NCBI RefSeq assembly: GCF_030056665.1
Contig: NZ_JASHIG010000036.1
Source: Flectobacillus roseus
Lineage (GTDB): Bacteria; Bacteroidota; Bacteroidia; Cytophagales; Spirosomataceae
Strand: one strand, 5' to 3'
Length of the DNA: 64,000 nucleotides
Part shown: one piece after another, positions 18,589-27,393 of the stretch
Position numbering within the stretch: the stretch's first letter is position 1
Layout of the letters: every line of letters starts with the position of its first letter
Translations under genes and position numbers: made by a program
The notes under the pieces: generated by a model
Database searches by the model: none
What the model was told of the DNA's origin: nothing
The model's input: only the letters and a program-made list of their open reading frames with translations

Positions 18589-21500
18589 ATGAACTTTATA
18601 GAAGCAGCACTTAAATATAAGCATCTTACGCTCTCGGTCTTGTTGATGCTCTTTGCCATTGGCGTAAATTCATTACTCGAAATGCCTCGCCGAGAAGACC
18701 CCAAAGTGACGATTCGTCAGGGACTTGTGATTGCACTTTTTCCAGGGGCAAAACCCGTACAAGTAGAAAACCAAGTAACCAAAAAACTGGAGCAATACCT
18801 TTTTCAGTACGAAGAAGTAGATAAAACCAAAACCTATTCTACTACCAAAGATGGCATAGTGATTATCAATGTAGAACTTACCGAAAAAGTAAAACAACCC
18901 GATATTTTTTGGAATAAACTCAGACATCAGTTGCTGATTTCAAAAGAAGTGGACTTACCCAAAGGCGTGCAAGGCCCCCTTGTGGACTCCGACTTTGGCG
19001 ATACCGAAGCGATGGTAGTTGCTTTAGAAAGTAACAGTGCCACGTATGAACAACTAAAGGCTTATACCCAAAAAATGGAAGCCGCCATTCGTACTTTGCC
19101 TGCGGCTTCAAAAGTAAAACGCATTGGCGAACAGCAAGAAGAAATTGTGGTGTCGTCGAGTTCTGAAAAATTATCTCGTTATCGCATCCACCTTGGACAA
19201 GTAGCCGATTTGTTGCAATCACAAAATAGCATCAATGCCACGGGAAAAGTAAAAAGCGAAAATGCGGAAACTTCACTTTATACCAGTGGCTACTACCGCA
19301 CCGAAAACGATTTGGCGAATCAAATCATCGGTAATTCTGCGGCTGGGGCAGTGGTGAAATTGGGAGATGTGGCTTCTTTACAAAGAGATTATGCCGAGCC
19401 AGAAAGTATCATTACCGTAAATGGCAACAAAGCCATGTTGCTTTCTATCCAAATGCACGAAGGCAACAACATCGTAGATTTTGGCAAAGAAGTTGAAGCC
19501 AAAATTAAAGAAGCCCAAAAGTTGATTCCTTCCAATATCAAAGTAACCACCTTGGTTTCGCAACCTACTTTGGTTGATAAAAATATTTCACATTTCATCA
19601 AAGAGTTTTTCTTGGCAATAGTTTCGGTAATTGTGGTTGTAATTCTGTTATTACCTTTAAGAATTGCCTCGGTAGCGGCGATGGCAATACCCGTAACAGT
19701 AGCCTTGACTTTTGCCTTGATGAATACCATCGGCATAGAATTACACCAAGTTTCGTTGGCAGCTTTGATTTTGGTACTGGGAATGGTGGTGGACGATGCC
19801 ATCGTAATTGCTGATAATTACGTAGAACTATTAGACGAAGGTGTAAAACGCTGGGAAGCCGCTTGGCGAAGTGCCTACGACCTCATCATTCCGGTTTTGG
19901 CAGCTACCATTACCATTATTGCCTCGTTTATGCCCATGGTTTTACTCAGAGGTTCTACGGGTGAATTTATCTTTACCTTGCCCATTACAGTTGCCATTGC
20001 CCTCATTGCCTCATACTTTGTGGCGTTGGTACTTACGCCTTTGTTGTGCTATACTTTTATCAAAAAAGGTTTGCATAACCACGGCGAAGAAAGTAGCCAC
20101 AAGAAAGAAAAAAAATCGGTCTTGACCTATATGCAAGATGGCTACAATGTAGCATTAGACTGGTGTGTTAAATTCCCTAAACTGACCATTTTGGGAAGTA
20201 TGATTTCGGTAGTGGCGGCGTACTTTTTGATGACTCATGGGGTAAGAGAACTCTTTTTCCCACCAGCAGAACGCAATCAGTTTATCGTAGAAGTATGGAT
20301 GCCCACAGGCACAAAAGTAGCCAAAACGCAAGAAGTCATTTTAGAAGCTGAAAAACTTATCAAAAAAGATAAAAGAGTCAATGATTTCGCTACGTTTGTG
20401 GGTACATCGGCACCAAGATTTTATTACAATTTCGCCCCAGAAGTACCAACAACCAATTATGGGATTATTTTAGTAAACACAACCAACGAAAAAACGGCCG
20501 AAGAACTCAGCGAAGAACTTAGAGAAAAAGTAAAAGCCCTTACTACAGAAGGTACTTTTTTTGTAAAACTCATGCAACAAGGTTCGCAATTGATTGCTCC
20601 CGTTGAAGTACGAATTATAGGCGAAGACATCGCTCAACTTAAAAATATTGGTAGTCAGGTCGAAAGTATTTTGAAGAAAAGCAAGGGAAGTTTTTTAGTA
20701 AGAAATGATTTTGCCGAAGATAGCTATGGCATTGATATTAAAGTAAAAGAAGAAGCCCAAAAGCTTGGTTTTACTACTTCAAGTATTGCTCAGATGGTTT
20801 ATACAGGTTTTAGCGGTTATCCGATTTCTACGATTTATGAAGGAAATAATCCTGTAAATATTGTATTACGCTTAGACAAAGACCGCCGAAAAGATGCACA
20901 AGATGTAGAAAATACCTACCTGACATCGCCCGTAACCAATGAAGATGTACCCCTTCGACAAATTGCCGACTTAACGCCGCAATGGCAAACAGGTAAAATC
21001 ATGCACCGCAACGGCGTAAGAACCCTAACGGTACAAAGCGAAACCATGCCCAATGTGTTGCCTGCCGAATTGCTGGGTGAAATAAAAGACGACATCGAAA
21101 AATTACAATTGCCAAGCGGTTATCGAATTGAATACGGTGGCGAAGAAGCCAACAAAGACGAAGTATTTGTAGATATGGTCAGTGCCATGCTGATTAGTTT
21201 AGTACTGATTTTCTTTATCTTACTTTTCCAATTCAAAAACCTCAAAGAAGCATTTATCATTATGCTAACCATTCCTTTGAGTTTGTTTGGTGCAATCTTC
21301 GGCTTGTACATCACAGGAAACAACTTTAGTTTCACGGCTTTTATTGGCTTGATTGCCCTGTCGGGAATTGTAGTTCGGAATGCCATTATTTTGGTGGACT
21401 ATACCAATATTTTGATAACACAAGGCATGGACATAAAAACGGCGGCCATCCTTGCTGCCCAACGTCGCTTGCGTCCTATTTTCCTTACGGCTATGGCGGC

Positions 21501-21699
21501 GGCCATTGGCGTAATGCCCATGATTATTTCCAAATCTGCCATGTGGGCACCATTGGCCAGCGTACTCGCTTTTGGGGTAGTCTGGAGTATGATTATGGCA
21601 TTGCTAACCGTACCAGTGCTGTACATTGGTTGGATAAAGCCCAAAGACAAAAATCAATTTTCACAAGATTCAAAAACACTTGTTTCCCATGAAGCTTAA
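18589..21699 (+). CDS. RND family efflux pump, inner membrane subunit (AcrB/HAE-1 type)
   Basis: This 1036-residue proton-driven transporter has the full RND layout: helix 1 near residues 12-30, a large periplasmic loop, helices 2-6 (about 330-480), a second long loop, and helices 8-12 (about 860-1015). The proton-relay signature GMVVDDAIVIADNYVE is intact with its two aspartates in helix 4. FPGAKPVQVENQVTKKLE near the N-terminus and the RPIFLTAMAAAIGVMPM region near the C-terminus are family hallmarks. It lacks the extra acidic/methionine features of CusA metal pumps, so hydrophobic or amphiphilic compounds are the likelier cargo. The stop overlaps the TolC-like gene start by 11 bases, implying translational coupling. 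Confidence 0.95.
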   Translation: MNFIEAALKYKHLTLSVLLMLFAIGVNSLLEMPRREDPKVTIRQGLVIALFPGAKPVQVENQVTKKLEQYLFQYEEVDKTKTYSTTKDGIVIINVELTEKVKQPDIFWNKLRHQLLISKEVDLPKGVQGPLVDSDFGDTEAMVVALESNSATYEQLKAYTQKMEAAIRTLPAASKVKRIGEQQEEIVVSSSSEKLSRYRIHLGQVADLLQSQNSINATGKVKSENAETSLYTSGYYRTENDLANQIIGNSAAGAVVKLGDVASLQRDYAEPESIITVNGNKAMLLSIQMHEGNNIVDFGKEVEAKIKEAQKLIPSNIKVTTLVSQPTLVDKNISHFIKEFFLAIVSVIVVVILLLPLRIASVAAMAIPVTVALTFALMNTIGIELHQVSLAALILVLGMVVDDAIVIADNYVELLDEGVKRWEAAWRSAYDLIIPVLAATITIIASFMPMVLLRGSTGEFIFTLPITVAIALIASYFVALVLTPLLCYTFIKKGLHNHGEESSHKKEKKSVLTYMQDGYNVALDWCVKFPKLTILGSMISVVAAYFLMTHGVRELFFPPAERNQFIVEVWMPTGTKVAKTQEVILEAEKLIKKDKRVNDFATFVGTSAPRFYYNFAPEVPTTNYGIILVNTTNEKTAEELSEELREKVKALTTEGTFFVKLMQQGSQLIAPVEVRIIGEDIAQLKNIGSQVESILKKSKGSFLVRNDFAEDSYGIDIKVKEEAQKLGFTTSSIAQMVYTGFSGYPISTIYEGNNPVNIVLRLDKDRRKDAQDVENTYLTSPVTNEDVPLRQIADLTPQWQTGKIMHRNGVRTLTVQSETMPNVLPAELLGEIKDDIEKLQLPSGYRIEYGGEEANKDEVFVDMVSAMLISLVLIFFILLFQFKNLKEAFIIMLTIPLSLFGAIFGLYITGNNFSFTAFIGLIALSGIVVRNAIILVDYTNILITQGMDIKTAAILAAQRRLRPIFLTAMAAAIGVMPMIISKSAMWAPLASVLAFGVVWSMIMALLTVPVLYIGWIKPKDKNQFSQDSKTLVSHEA

Positions 21700-23032
21700 T
21701 ATCAAAAGCAAAATTTTATTGCTACTCGTTTTATTAATGAATGCTTTTGGCTTGAAGGCACAGTCGAAGCAAGCATATTCCTTACAACAATTGATAGAAT
21801 CGGCCATGAAAACTAATCAATTACTGACGATTAAAGATTGGCAAATTCTGGAAAAAAAGAGTAAACTCCGTGAAGATAATATCCGAAAATATCCTGCGGC
21901 TTCTTTAGACGGAAACTATCAATACAATTTCAAATTAGCAGAATTGTCTATCCCAGCCGGCGTACTTGGCTCGGTAACAACCAATACTGGTACAGAGCAA
22001 TTGTTGCCACAAGAAAGCAGCAAATTTACCCTTGGCGAACGCCATACGTATGGCATGGGCTTATCTGTATATCAGCCGATTAGCCAGCAAGGGAAAATCA
22101 AAACAGGTTTAGACCTCAACCGTCTTGATATTCGATTAACCGAAAAAGAAAAGCTCAAAGCCAGTCAGCAATTGCGTTTGTCGATTGAAAAACTGTATTA
22201 TGGCGTATTAATCGTTCAGAAAAAAACAGAGGAATCAAAAGCAAAATTGGCACTGGCCAAAGCCAAACTTTATGATGCCGAAGGAGCATTGAATGCAGGA
22301 AAAATCATCAGCACCAGTATTGCAGGTTTGCAGGCAAGTATTGCCGAAGAAGAACAAAACAGCATGAAACTGACGATGCAAGTACAAGATTATCTCAGCG
22401 ATTTGAGCTACCTAAGCAATATCAAGACAGATTCTTTAATAATAAATGATACTGATTTGCGTAGTGAATCACTGAAAGTATTAGATGAATACAAAGCCGA
22501 TGCCGCCGCCAATCCTGATTTACAAATCGCAGAAATTACAAAGGAAAAAGCATTACTTGGCGTAAAAGCGGTACAACAAAGCAATATTCCAGACGTAGGT
22601 GCGGTGGCTGGATACTCGTATCAATACGGTAATCCGATTTTACCAACGGTAAACTTTTTTGTTGGGCTGAACCTGAAATGGAATTTGCAAGACCTCTTCA
22701 CCAACAAAGAAGTAATGAACCAAAGAACGTTTCAAGTAAAGCAAGCCGAAGAAAATATTTCCTACCTCAAAAATCAGTTGAATAGCGAAGTAGAAAAAAC
22801 TTGGCGAAAAGTAAATCAATCAAAAATTCTGATTGGCGTGGCTCAAAAAGTAGTAAAATACCGCAACAATGCGTTGAAAGAACAACAAGATAAAAGTGCA
22901 TCAGGCATGAATATTAACACAGAAATGCTTGAAGCACAAGCCCAGTTAGCACAAGCCGAAGCCGACCTTTATGCCGCCGACTTATCCTATTTGGTAGCTG
23001 TGGCAGAACTGAATAATTTAATTGGCAAATAA
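21689..23032 (+). CDS. TolC family outer membrane efflux protein
   Basis: This 447-residue outer-membrane channel is the third component of the RND system. I use the ATG at 21689, inside the last codons of the pump gene; a TTG in frame at 21680 is less likely. The signal peptide ends GLKAQS. The sequence has two OEP-type halves rich in long coiled-coil helices (for example LSIEKLYYGVLIVQKKTEES and EEQQDKSASG-like helices with LEAQAQLAQAEADLYAADLS), as expected for the periplasmic alpha-barrel. Length is normal for the family. A hairpin 16 bases downstream (23048-23085) may limit read-through into the cyclase gene. Confidence 0.9.
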   Translation: MKLNIKSKILLLLVLLMNAFGLKAQSKQAYSLQQLIESAMKTNQLLTIKDWQILEKKSKLREDNIRKYPAASLDGNYQYNFKLAELSIPAGVLGSVTTNTGTEQLLPQESSKFTLGERHTYGMGLSVYQPISQQGKIKTGLDLNRLDIRLTEKEKLKASQQLRLSIEKLYYGVLIVQKKTEESKAKLALAKAKLYDAEGALNAGKIISTSIAGLQASIAEEEQNSMKLTMQVQDYLSDLSYLSNIKTDSLIINDTDLRSESLKVLDEYKADAAANPDLQIAEITKEKALLGVKAVQQSNIPDVGAVAGYSYQYGNPILPTVNFFVGLNLKWNLQDLFTNKEVMNQRTFQVKQAEENISYLKNQLNSEVEKTWRKVNQSKILIGVAQKVVKYRNNALKEQQDKSASGMNINTEMLEAQAQLAQAEADLYAADLSYLVAVAELNNLIGK

Positions 23033-23047
23033 AATTTTCACTTTTCA

Positions 23048-23085
23048 TTAGCAACTGATACACGATTGGGTGTATTAGTTGCTAA
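23048..23085. terminator. 16-base-pair hairpin between TolC-like and cyclase genes
   Basis: Arms 23048-23063 and 23070-23085 pair over 16 bases with one G-U. There is little T-tract afterwards and the cyclase ATG is only 9 bases further on, so it may attenuate rather than stop transcription, or mask the cyclase start. Confidence 0.55.
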
Positions 23086-23093
23086 CTTGTTGT

Positions 23094-24170
23094 ATGACAA
23101 ATGTTGAAATCCTTTACCACAAAATCATCACGATACTGATACTTTCGGCTTTATACACCGCCGGAATAGGATTATTCTTTTACGTAAAATTATTGGGTAC
23201 AGAAGAAATCCTTCTGATTAAACAAAGCTCTCGTTTTGTGATTGTTCCACTAAGTATGGCCATTGGCTTTGTTATATCGCTTGTCATCGGAATAGCCGAA
23301 TTGGTTTTATTTGAAAAATGGACAAAATATTCATTCCTAAAATTTGTACTTTATAAATATAGTTTAATTGTCGCTACCATCATTTTGGGCGAAATTTGCT
23401 TATTTGTCCTCTTAGAAAATAGAAGCGTTCCGATAGAAAAGGTATTCAACGACCTTCCTAATTTTATCAAAAGCGATACTTTTATTGCTATTTTCATTTA
23501 TTTACTGGTATTCAGTATTGCCCTCAATATGTGGGAAGCCGCTACCGAGTACCTCGAACCTGCCGCCATTTTAGACTCGCTCGTGGGTCGATACAAACAA
23601 CCCCAAGAAGAAGACTTAACCTTTATTTTTATAGATTTAAAATCCTCTACTCGTTTAGCAGAAAAACTCGGACATAAAGCTTACAGCCAATTGGTTGACG
23701 AATGTTTTGCCCTACTGACCAACTGCCTGTATCAGCACAAGGCAAATTTGTATCAATTTGTGGGCGACGAAGCCGTTTTGTTTTGGCAACGTGATTTTGC
23801 CAGTAAAACCGCCGCACCCATCCATTTATATTTTGATTTTTGTCGAGCCATCGAAAGTAAAAAAGAAGAGTTCATGGAGAAGTACGGAGAAATACCCCAT
23901 TTTAGGGCTGCTATCCATGAAGGAACTGTTACGGCAACCGTCATCAAATCAATGAAAAAATGTATTGTTTATCACGGCGACGTGCTGAATACTTGTGCCA
24001 GAATCATGGGCCTTTGTAGCCAATATAACGTTGATATTTTGGTTTCGGCAAATATCAAAAATTGGACAAGTACGCATAAAAAGTACGAAATTACCCTTGC
24101 CGACAAGGTGATTTTAAGAGGTAGAGAACAAGAAACAGAGGTATATACGGTAAGGCAGTTAGCCAAATAA
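23094..24170 (+). CDS. Membrane-bound class III adenylate/guanylate cyclase
   Basis: This 358-residue protein starts at ATG 23094; an in-frame TTG at 23079 lies inside the upstream hairpin. Four hydrophobic helices (about residues 10-160) precede a class III nucleotidyl cyclase domain (about 172-350). The two metal-binding aspartates are present: Asp181 in FIFIDLKSSTRLAEK and Asp225 in QFVGDEAVLFW. So are the substrate-binding region HFRAAIHEG and the helix VLNTCARIMGL with its transition-state arginine. It should make cAMP or cGMP at the membrane. It lies directly downstream of the efflux operon but behind a strong hairpin, so co-expression is uncertain. ATP versus GTP specificity cannot be assigned by eye. 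Confidence 0.88.
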   Translation: MTNVEILYHKIITILILSALYTAGIGLFFYVKLLGTEEILLIKQSSRFVIVPLSMAIGFVISLVIGIAELVLFEKWTKYSFLKFVLYKYSLIVATIILGEICLFVLLENRSVPIEKVFNDLPNFIKSDTFIAIFIYLLVFSIALNMWEAATEYLEPAAILDSLVGRYKQPQEEDLTFIFIDLKSSTRLAEKLGHKAYSQLVDECFALLTNCLYQHKANLYQFVGDEAVLFWQRDFASKTAAPIHLYFDFCRAIESKKEEFMEKYGEIPHFRAAIHEGTVTATVIKSMKKCIVYHGDVLNTCARIMGLCSQYNVDILVSANIKNWTSTHKKYEITLADKVILRGREQETEVYTVRQLAK

Positions 24171-24460
24171 TGCAATAGATAGAGAAGGTATTACCCAATT
24201 ACCTCAATACTGTTATGCTCCATTTGCGTAAGCATTTGTTTATTTATTAAATTCGAATTCTTCATTCTTCAAACACCCAAAAACCACTCAAAGTCTTCAC
24301 AGTTAATTGATTAAATATCTAATGAACAATCTTGAGCTGAAATCATTTTAGTTAATGTTTGGTATATGTTGGGGTAAATCAGGGAAAGGCTTTCTAAAAA
24401 ACCTGGTATATTTGACCTTAAAGCAAAGTCTTGCAGAATAACCTAAAATCAGTACATTAT

Positions 24461-25387
24461 ATGAAAATCCAAAAATATTTAATCTTAGCATTTCTATTTC
24501 TTTATGGCGTCCAGAGCTTTGCACAAAAACAGCAAACTTTAACTTATTTCCAAAACGATACTCTGCGTTTGGACTTAGACCTATTTCTTCCCGAAAAAGC
24601 ATCTTCTTCTGAAAAACTTCCATTAGTCATTTTTGTACATGGCGGAGGTTTCTCTGGTGGCTCGCGTGATGGCGGATTTGCTTTCTGTAAATTCATGGCT
24701 CAGAACGGCTACGCTGCAGCAACCATCAGCTATACCTTATACATGAAAAACAAAAAGTTTAGCTGTGACGGTATTTTACCAGAAAAAATAAAAGCGTTTA
24801 ATTTTGGGGTGAATGACCTATGGCTTTCAACTCTATTCTTTATTGATAAGGCTGATTCATATCATATCGACCCTGCTAAAATCTTTATTGCAGGCTCGAG
24901 TGCGGGGGGTGAAACTATTTTACACGCCGCTTTTTGGAATCAGAATTTAATGAAGATGTACGGAAAAACGCTTCCTGAAGGATTCAAATATGCAGGATTA
25001 ATCTCTGGTGCTGGAGCTATCATGGATTTGAATTTAATCACCAAAGAAAATAAACTGCCCATATTGTTCTTTCATGGCAATGGGGATGTAACAGTGCCTT
25101 ACGGAACTGCTGCTCATCATTATTGCCCTGTAAATTCATCGGGATGGTTGATGCTGTTTGGGTCTTATTCCATTTTCAATCACCTGAAAAGCATGAAAGG
25201 AATGACGCACTTGTACACATATTGTGGAGGTGGGCATGAATATAGCGCCGAACTTTTCAATAAAAATCAAGCGTATATCCTAACCTTTATGAATGATGTT
25301 TTAAAAGGAAAAGTTTATCAGAAACATACGATTTTTGAAACTGGTAAAAAGAACCATTTATCAGCAGCGTATAATTTTTGTAAATAA
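24461..25387 (+). CDS. Secreted alpha/beta hydrolase (esterase/lipase)
   Basis: This 308-residue exported hydrolase has a signal peptide ending SFAQKQ. I use the ATG at 24461; an earlier in-frame TTG at 24431 is poor. The oxyanion-hole motif HGGGFSGGSRD is followed by the nucleophile elbow GSSAGGE with Ser147. The aspartate region HGNGDVTVPY and the catalytic histidine in CGGGHEY complete the triad. The layout matches BD-FAE/carboxylesterase-type enzymes that remove acyl groups from small esters or polysaccharides. No PUL is adjacent, so the substrate is open. The gene stands alone and ends 24 bases before a perfect 26-base-pair hairpin. Confidence 0.85.
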   Translation: MKIQKYLILAFLFLYGVQSFAQKQQTLTYFQNDTLRLDLDLFLPEKASSSEKLPLVIFVHGGGFSGGSRDGGFAFCKFMAQNGYAAATISYTLYMKNKKFSCDGILPEKIKAFNFGVNDLWLSTLFFIDKADSYHIDPAKIFIAGSSAGGETILHAAFWNQNLMKMYGKTLPEGFKYAGLISGAGAIMDLNLITKENKLPILFFHGNGDVTVPYGTAAHHYCPVNSSGWLMLFGSYSIFNHLKSMKGMTHLYTYCGGGHEYSAELFNKNQAYILTFMNDVLKGKVYQKHTIFETGKKNHLSAAYNFCK

Positions 25388-25411
25388 GATAGGGTAATTA
25401 TGTTATCTCTA

Positions 25412-25471
25412 ATTTAGAGAATGAGTGATTATTTTAAAACTCATATTAAAATAATCACTCATTCTCTAAAT
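25412..25471. terminator. Perfect 26-base-pair inverted repeat between convergent genes
   Basis: Arms 25412-25437 and 25446-25471 are exactly complementary around an 8-base loop. It lies between the esterase gene and the convergent lipoprotein gene and is best read as a bidirectional terminator, though 26 perfect pairs is longer than needed. Part of the arm (gaatgagtgattattt) recurs as a near-copy at 47604-47619. Confidence 0.75.
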
Positions 25472-25499
25472 CACCATTCATTCAAAAAAATAAAGACTT

Positions 25500-25994
25500 C
25501 TAGTAATTTTTAGCAGGCTTTGGTTGCGGTTTTATGACATATCGGAAAGCTTTTCCTGTCAAAATATAGCCTGATGTTGTAGAAGTAGAGAACACTTTAT
25601 AATTCACATTCATTAAGCCACTTGCGCCTAAATCCTGTGCCTTTTCAACCATTTGCTTCAACAAGTCTCTTTTTTGTTGCTCATCATTTCCTCTTTTCAA
25701 CATACGACCTTTATATTCTTGGTCAGTTGTAAGCGGATATTCACCCTCAATTTTCAGGTTTTCTATCTCCTCAAAAGCATTTGCAGGTTTGTCTGTTCCT
25801 TGCAAAATCTCGATAGGATATTTTTCATCTATACCAAAATTTAAGCCAACACCAGAATCATAACCTCCTCTTTCATAATTCGGACGATAGTAAGAACTCG
25901 TTGAGGGTGGTTTGTTACAAGACAACACTAAGCCGATAAATAATATCGAAGCCAGCCCTTTTACAATTGAATTATTAAATACTTTCTGCATCAT
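25500..25994 (-). CDS. Lipoprotein with YbjQ-like (heavy-metal-binding family) domain
   Basis: This 164-residue lipoprotein has a signal peptide ending LVLSC (cysteine 26), with a second possible start at the next codon. After a low-complexity Tyr/Gly/Ser linker comes a domain of about 95 residues. Its features (YPIEILQGTDKPANAFEEIE, the helix RDLLKQMVEKAQDLGASGLM and the strand SGYILTGKAFRYV) resemble the YbjQ/UPF0145 putative heavy-metal-binding fold. No cysteine or histidine cluster for metal is visible, so metal binding is doubtful. Its first 20 bases overlap the end of the upstream Dabb gene, suggesting coupled translation. Function is unknown. Confidence 0.65.
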   Translation of the reverse strand: MMQKVFNNSIVKGLASILFIGLVLSCNKPPSTSSYYRPNYERGGYDSGVGLNFGIDEKYPIEILQGTDKPANAFEEIENLKIEGEYPLTTDQEYKGRMLKRGNDEQQKRDLLKQMVEKAQDLGASGLMNVNYKVFSTSTTSGYILTGKAFRYVIKPQPKPAKNY

Positions 25995-26277
25995 AAATTA
26001 GTACTCTATCCCAGAGATGTTTACATTCGTCCACAAATTTAAGGTGGATTGGATCAACTTGGTATTTATCGTGTCCTTCTATGTTGTTAAAAACTGTTAA
26101 AAGGTTATAATCGTAGCTTCTATCAATCACAGGACGGTCGGTGTCAGCAGGTGTACCTACATTAAAAGTTACCAAACCTTCAATAGTTCCAAGTGAACTT
26201 ACCCCTTCTACAAATTTCTGACGGTCTTCAACCGACAAATCTGGTTTCAACCAGAAGTTTACAATATGAACGAACAT
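25975..26277 (-). CDS. Dabb (stress-responsive A/B barrel) family protein
   Basis: This 100-residue single-domain protein has the Dabb pattern: MFVHIVNFWLKPD at the start, a central SYDYNLLTVFNNIEGHDKYQ strand-helix, and DPIHLKFVDECKHLWDRV near the end. Dabb proteins form dimeric ferredoxin-like barrels; some are enzymes (olivetolic acid cyclase, EthD-like) but most are uncharacterised. The gene lies 166 bases after dapA and overlaps the following lipoprotein gene by 20 bases. The dapA-side hairpin at 26410-26435 suggests it has its own promoter. Confidence 0.85.
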   Translation of the reverse strand: MFVHIVNFWLKPDLSVEDRQKFVEGVSSLGTIEGLVTFNVGTPADTDRPVIDRSYDYNLLTVFNNIEGHDKYQVDPIHLKFVDECKHLWDRVLIYDAESI

Positions 26278-26409
26278 AGTTAATTTTTATTTATAGGTAA
26301 CAAAATGTTATTACATGATAGAGCTTTAAGCTGTAAGCCGTAGGCCTTAAGTAAAAAAGCATTTGGTAAACTCACACACAGCTCACTACTCAACATTTAC
26401 AAAATAAAA

Positions 26410-26435
26410 TCGCCCCAAGCAAAAGCATGAGGCGA
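26410..26435 (-). terminator. Terminator after dapA
   Basis: Arms 26410-26417 and 26428-26435 pair over 8 bases with one mismatch (core cgcc/ggcg). On the minus strand the stem is followed by ATTTTATTTT, immediately after the dapA stop. Confidence 0.7.
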
Positions 26436-26443
26436 CAAAAATA

Positions 26444-27325
26444 TTACAAGTTATCGTTGGCCAAAACCACTTTCATTCTTTCGCCTAGTTCTTCCGAAGC
26501 TTTCACAAGTGGCAATCGAACGTGAGATTCTGCAAGACCTTTAATTTCAAGAATCTTCTTCACTCCTACTGGATTACCCTCTTCGTACAACAATGGGTCA
26601 ATCGCCAAGAAATCACCCAAAACATCGCGAGCACCTTTGAAATCACCATCCAAAGCAGCGTGAATCATGTTAGTAAATTTGGTAGGAATAGCATTAGCGA
26701 TAACCGACATAACACCCACACCACCACAAGCAATAATTGGAACAGCCTGCACGTCATCGCCTGAAATCAACAAGAAGTCCTCAGGCTTTCCTTTGTAGAT
26801 TTCCATACATTGTTCGATAATACAAGATGCTTCTTTGATACCGATAATGTTTGGATGCTGAGCCAACGTCAAAGTTGTTGATGCAGACATATTAATACCT
26901 GTACGACCTGGAATATTATACATAATCACAGGAACTGGTGAAGCATCCGCAATGGCAGTGTAGTGTGCAATCACACCACGCGCGCCAGGTTTGTTATAAT
27001 ATGGACATACTGACAAGATAGCGTCTACACCTGTCAAATCTACTTCCTTCAAATATTTGACCACTTCAGGCGTGTTGTTTCCACCTACACCGTACACGAT
27101 TGGAAGGTTCTTGTAGTTGTGTTCCTTGACAAATTCCAATATACGTTTCTTCTCGTCTTTAGAAGTTGTTGCTGACTCACCTGTTGTTCCCTGAACAACC
27201 AAATAATCTACACCTCCGTCGCTTACGTGTTGGATTAAAGATTTTAACCCATCGTAGTTAATACTCCCATCCTCATGCATTGGCGTTACTAATGCGGGAG
27301 CTACACCATGAAATTTTGGTCTCAT
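26444..27325 (-). CDS. dapA: 4-hydroxy-tetrahydrodipicolinate synthase
   Basis: This 293-residue enzyme condenses pyruvate with aspartate semialdehyde in the lysine and diaminopimelate pathway. It has the family opening GVAPALVTPM, the substrate loop GTTGESATTSKDEKK, catalytic Tyr136 in IMYNIPGRTGINM with Arg141 binding the carboxylate, and Schiff-base Lys164 in IGIKEASC. Length matches the family (about 290-300). It lies 68 bases downstream of ligA on the same strand, so the two may be co-transcribed, and a terminator follows the stop. A housekeeping function in peptidoglycan and lysine synthesis is secure. Confidence 0.96.
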   Translation of the reverse strand: MRPKFHGVAPALVTPMHEDGSINYDGLKSLIQHVSDGGVDYLVVQGTTGESATTSKDEKKRILEFVKEHNYKNLPIVYGVGGNNTPEVVKYLKEVDLTGVDAILSVCPYYNKPGARGVIAHYTAIADASPVPVIMYNIPGRTGINMSASTTLTLAQHPNIIGIKEASCIIEQCMEIYKGKPEDFLLISGDDVQAVPIIACGGVGVMSVIANAIPTKFTNMIHAALDGDFKGARDVLGDFLAIDPLLYEEGNPVGVKKILEIKGLAESHVRLPLVKASEELGERMKVVLANDNL

Positions 27326-27393
27326 TATAATTGATTTGAGTTTGGTAGAGTATTGTTTTCAATACCCCAGAAATTTTAATAAAATTCTCGTTT

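Noticed and set aside
25500..25994. Metal-binding function of the YbjQ-like lipoprotein
   Set aside because: The family name suggests it, but no cysteine or histidine cluster is visible in the mature protein.
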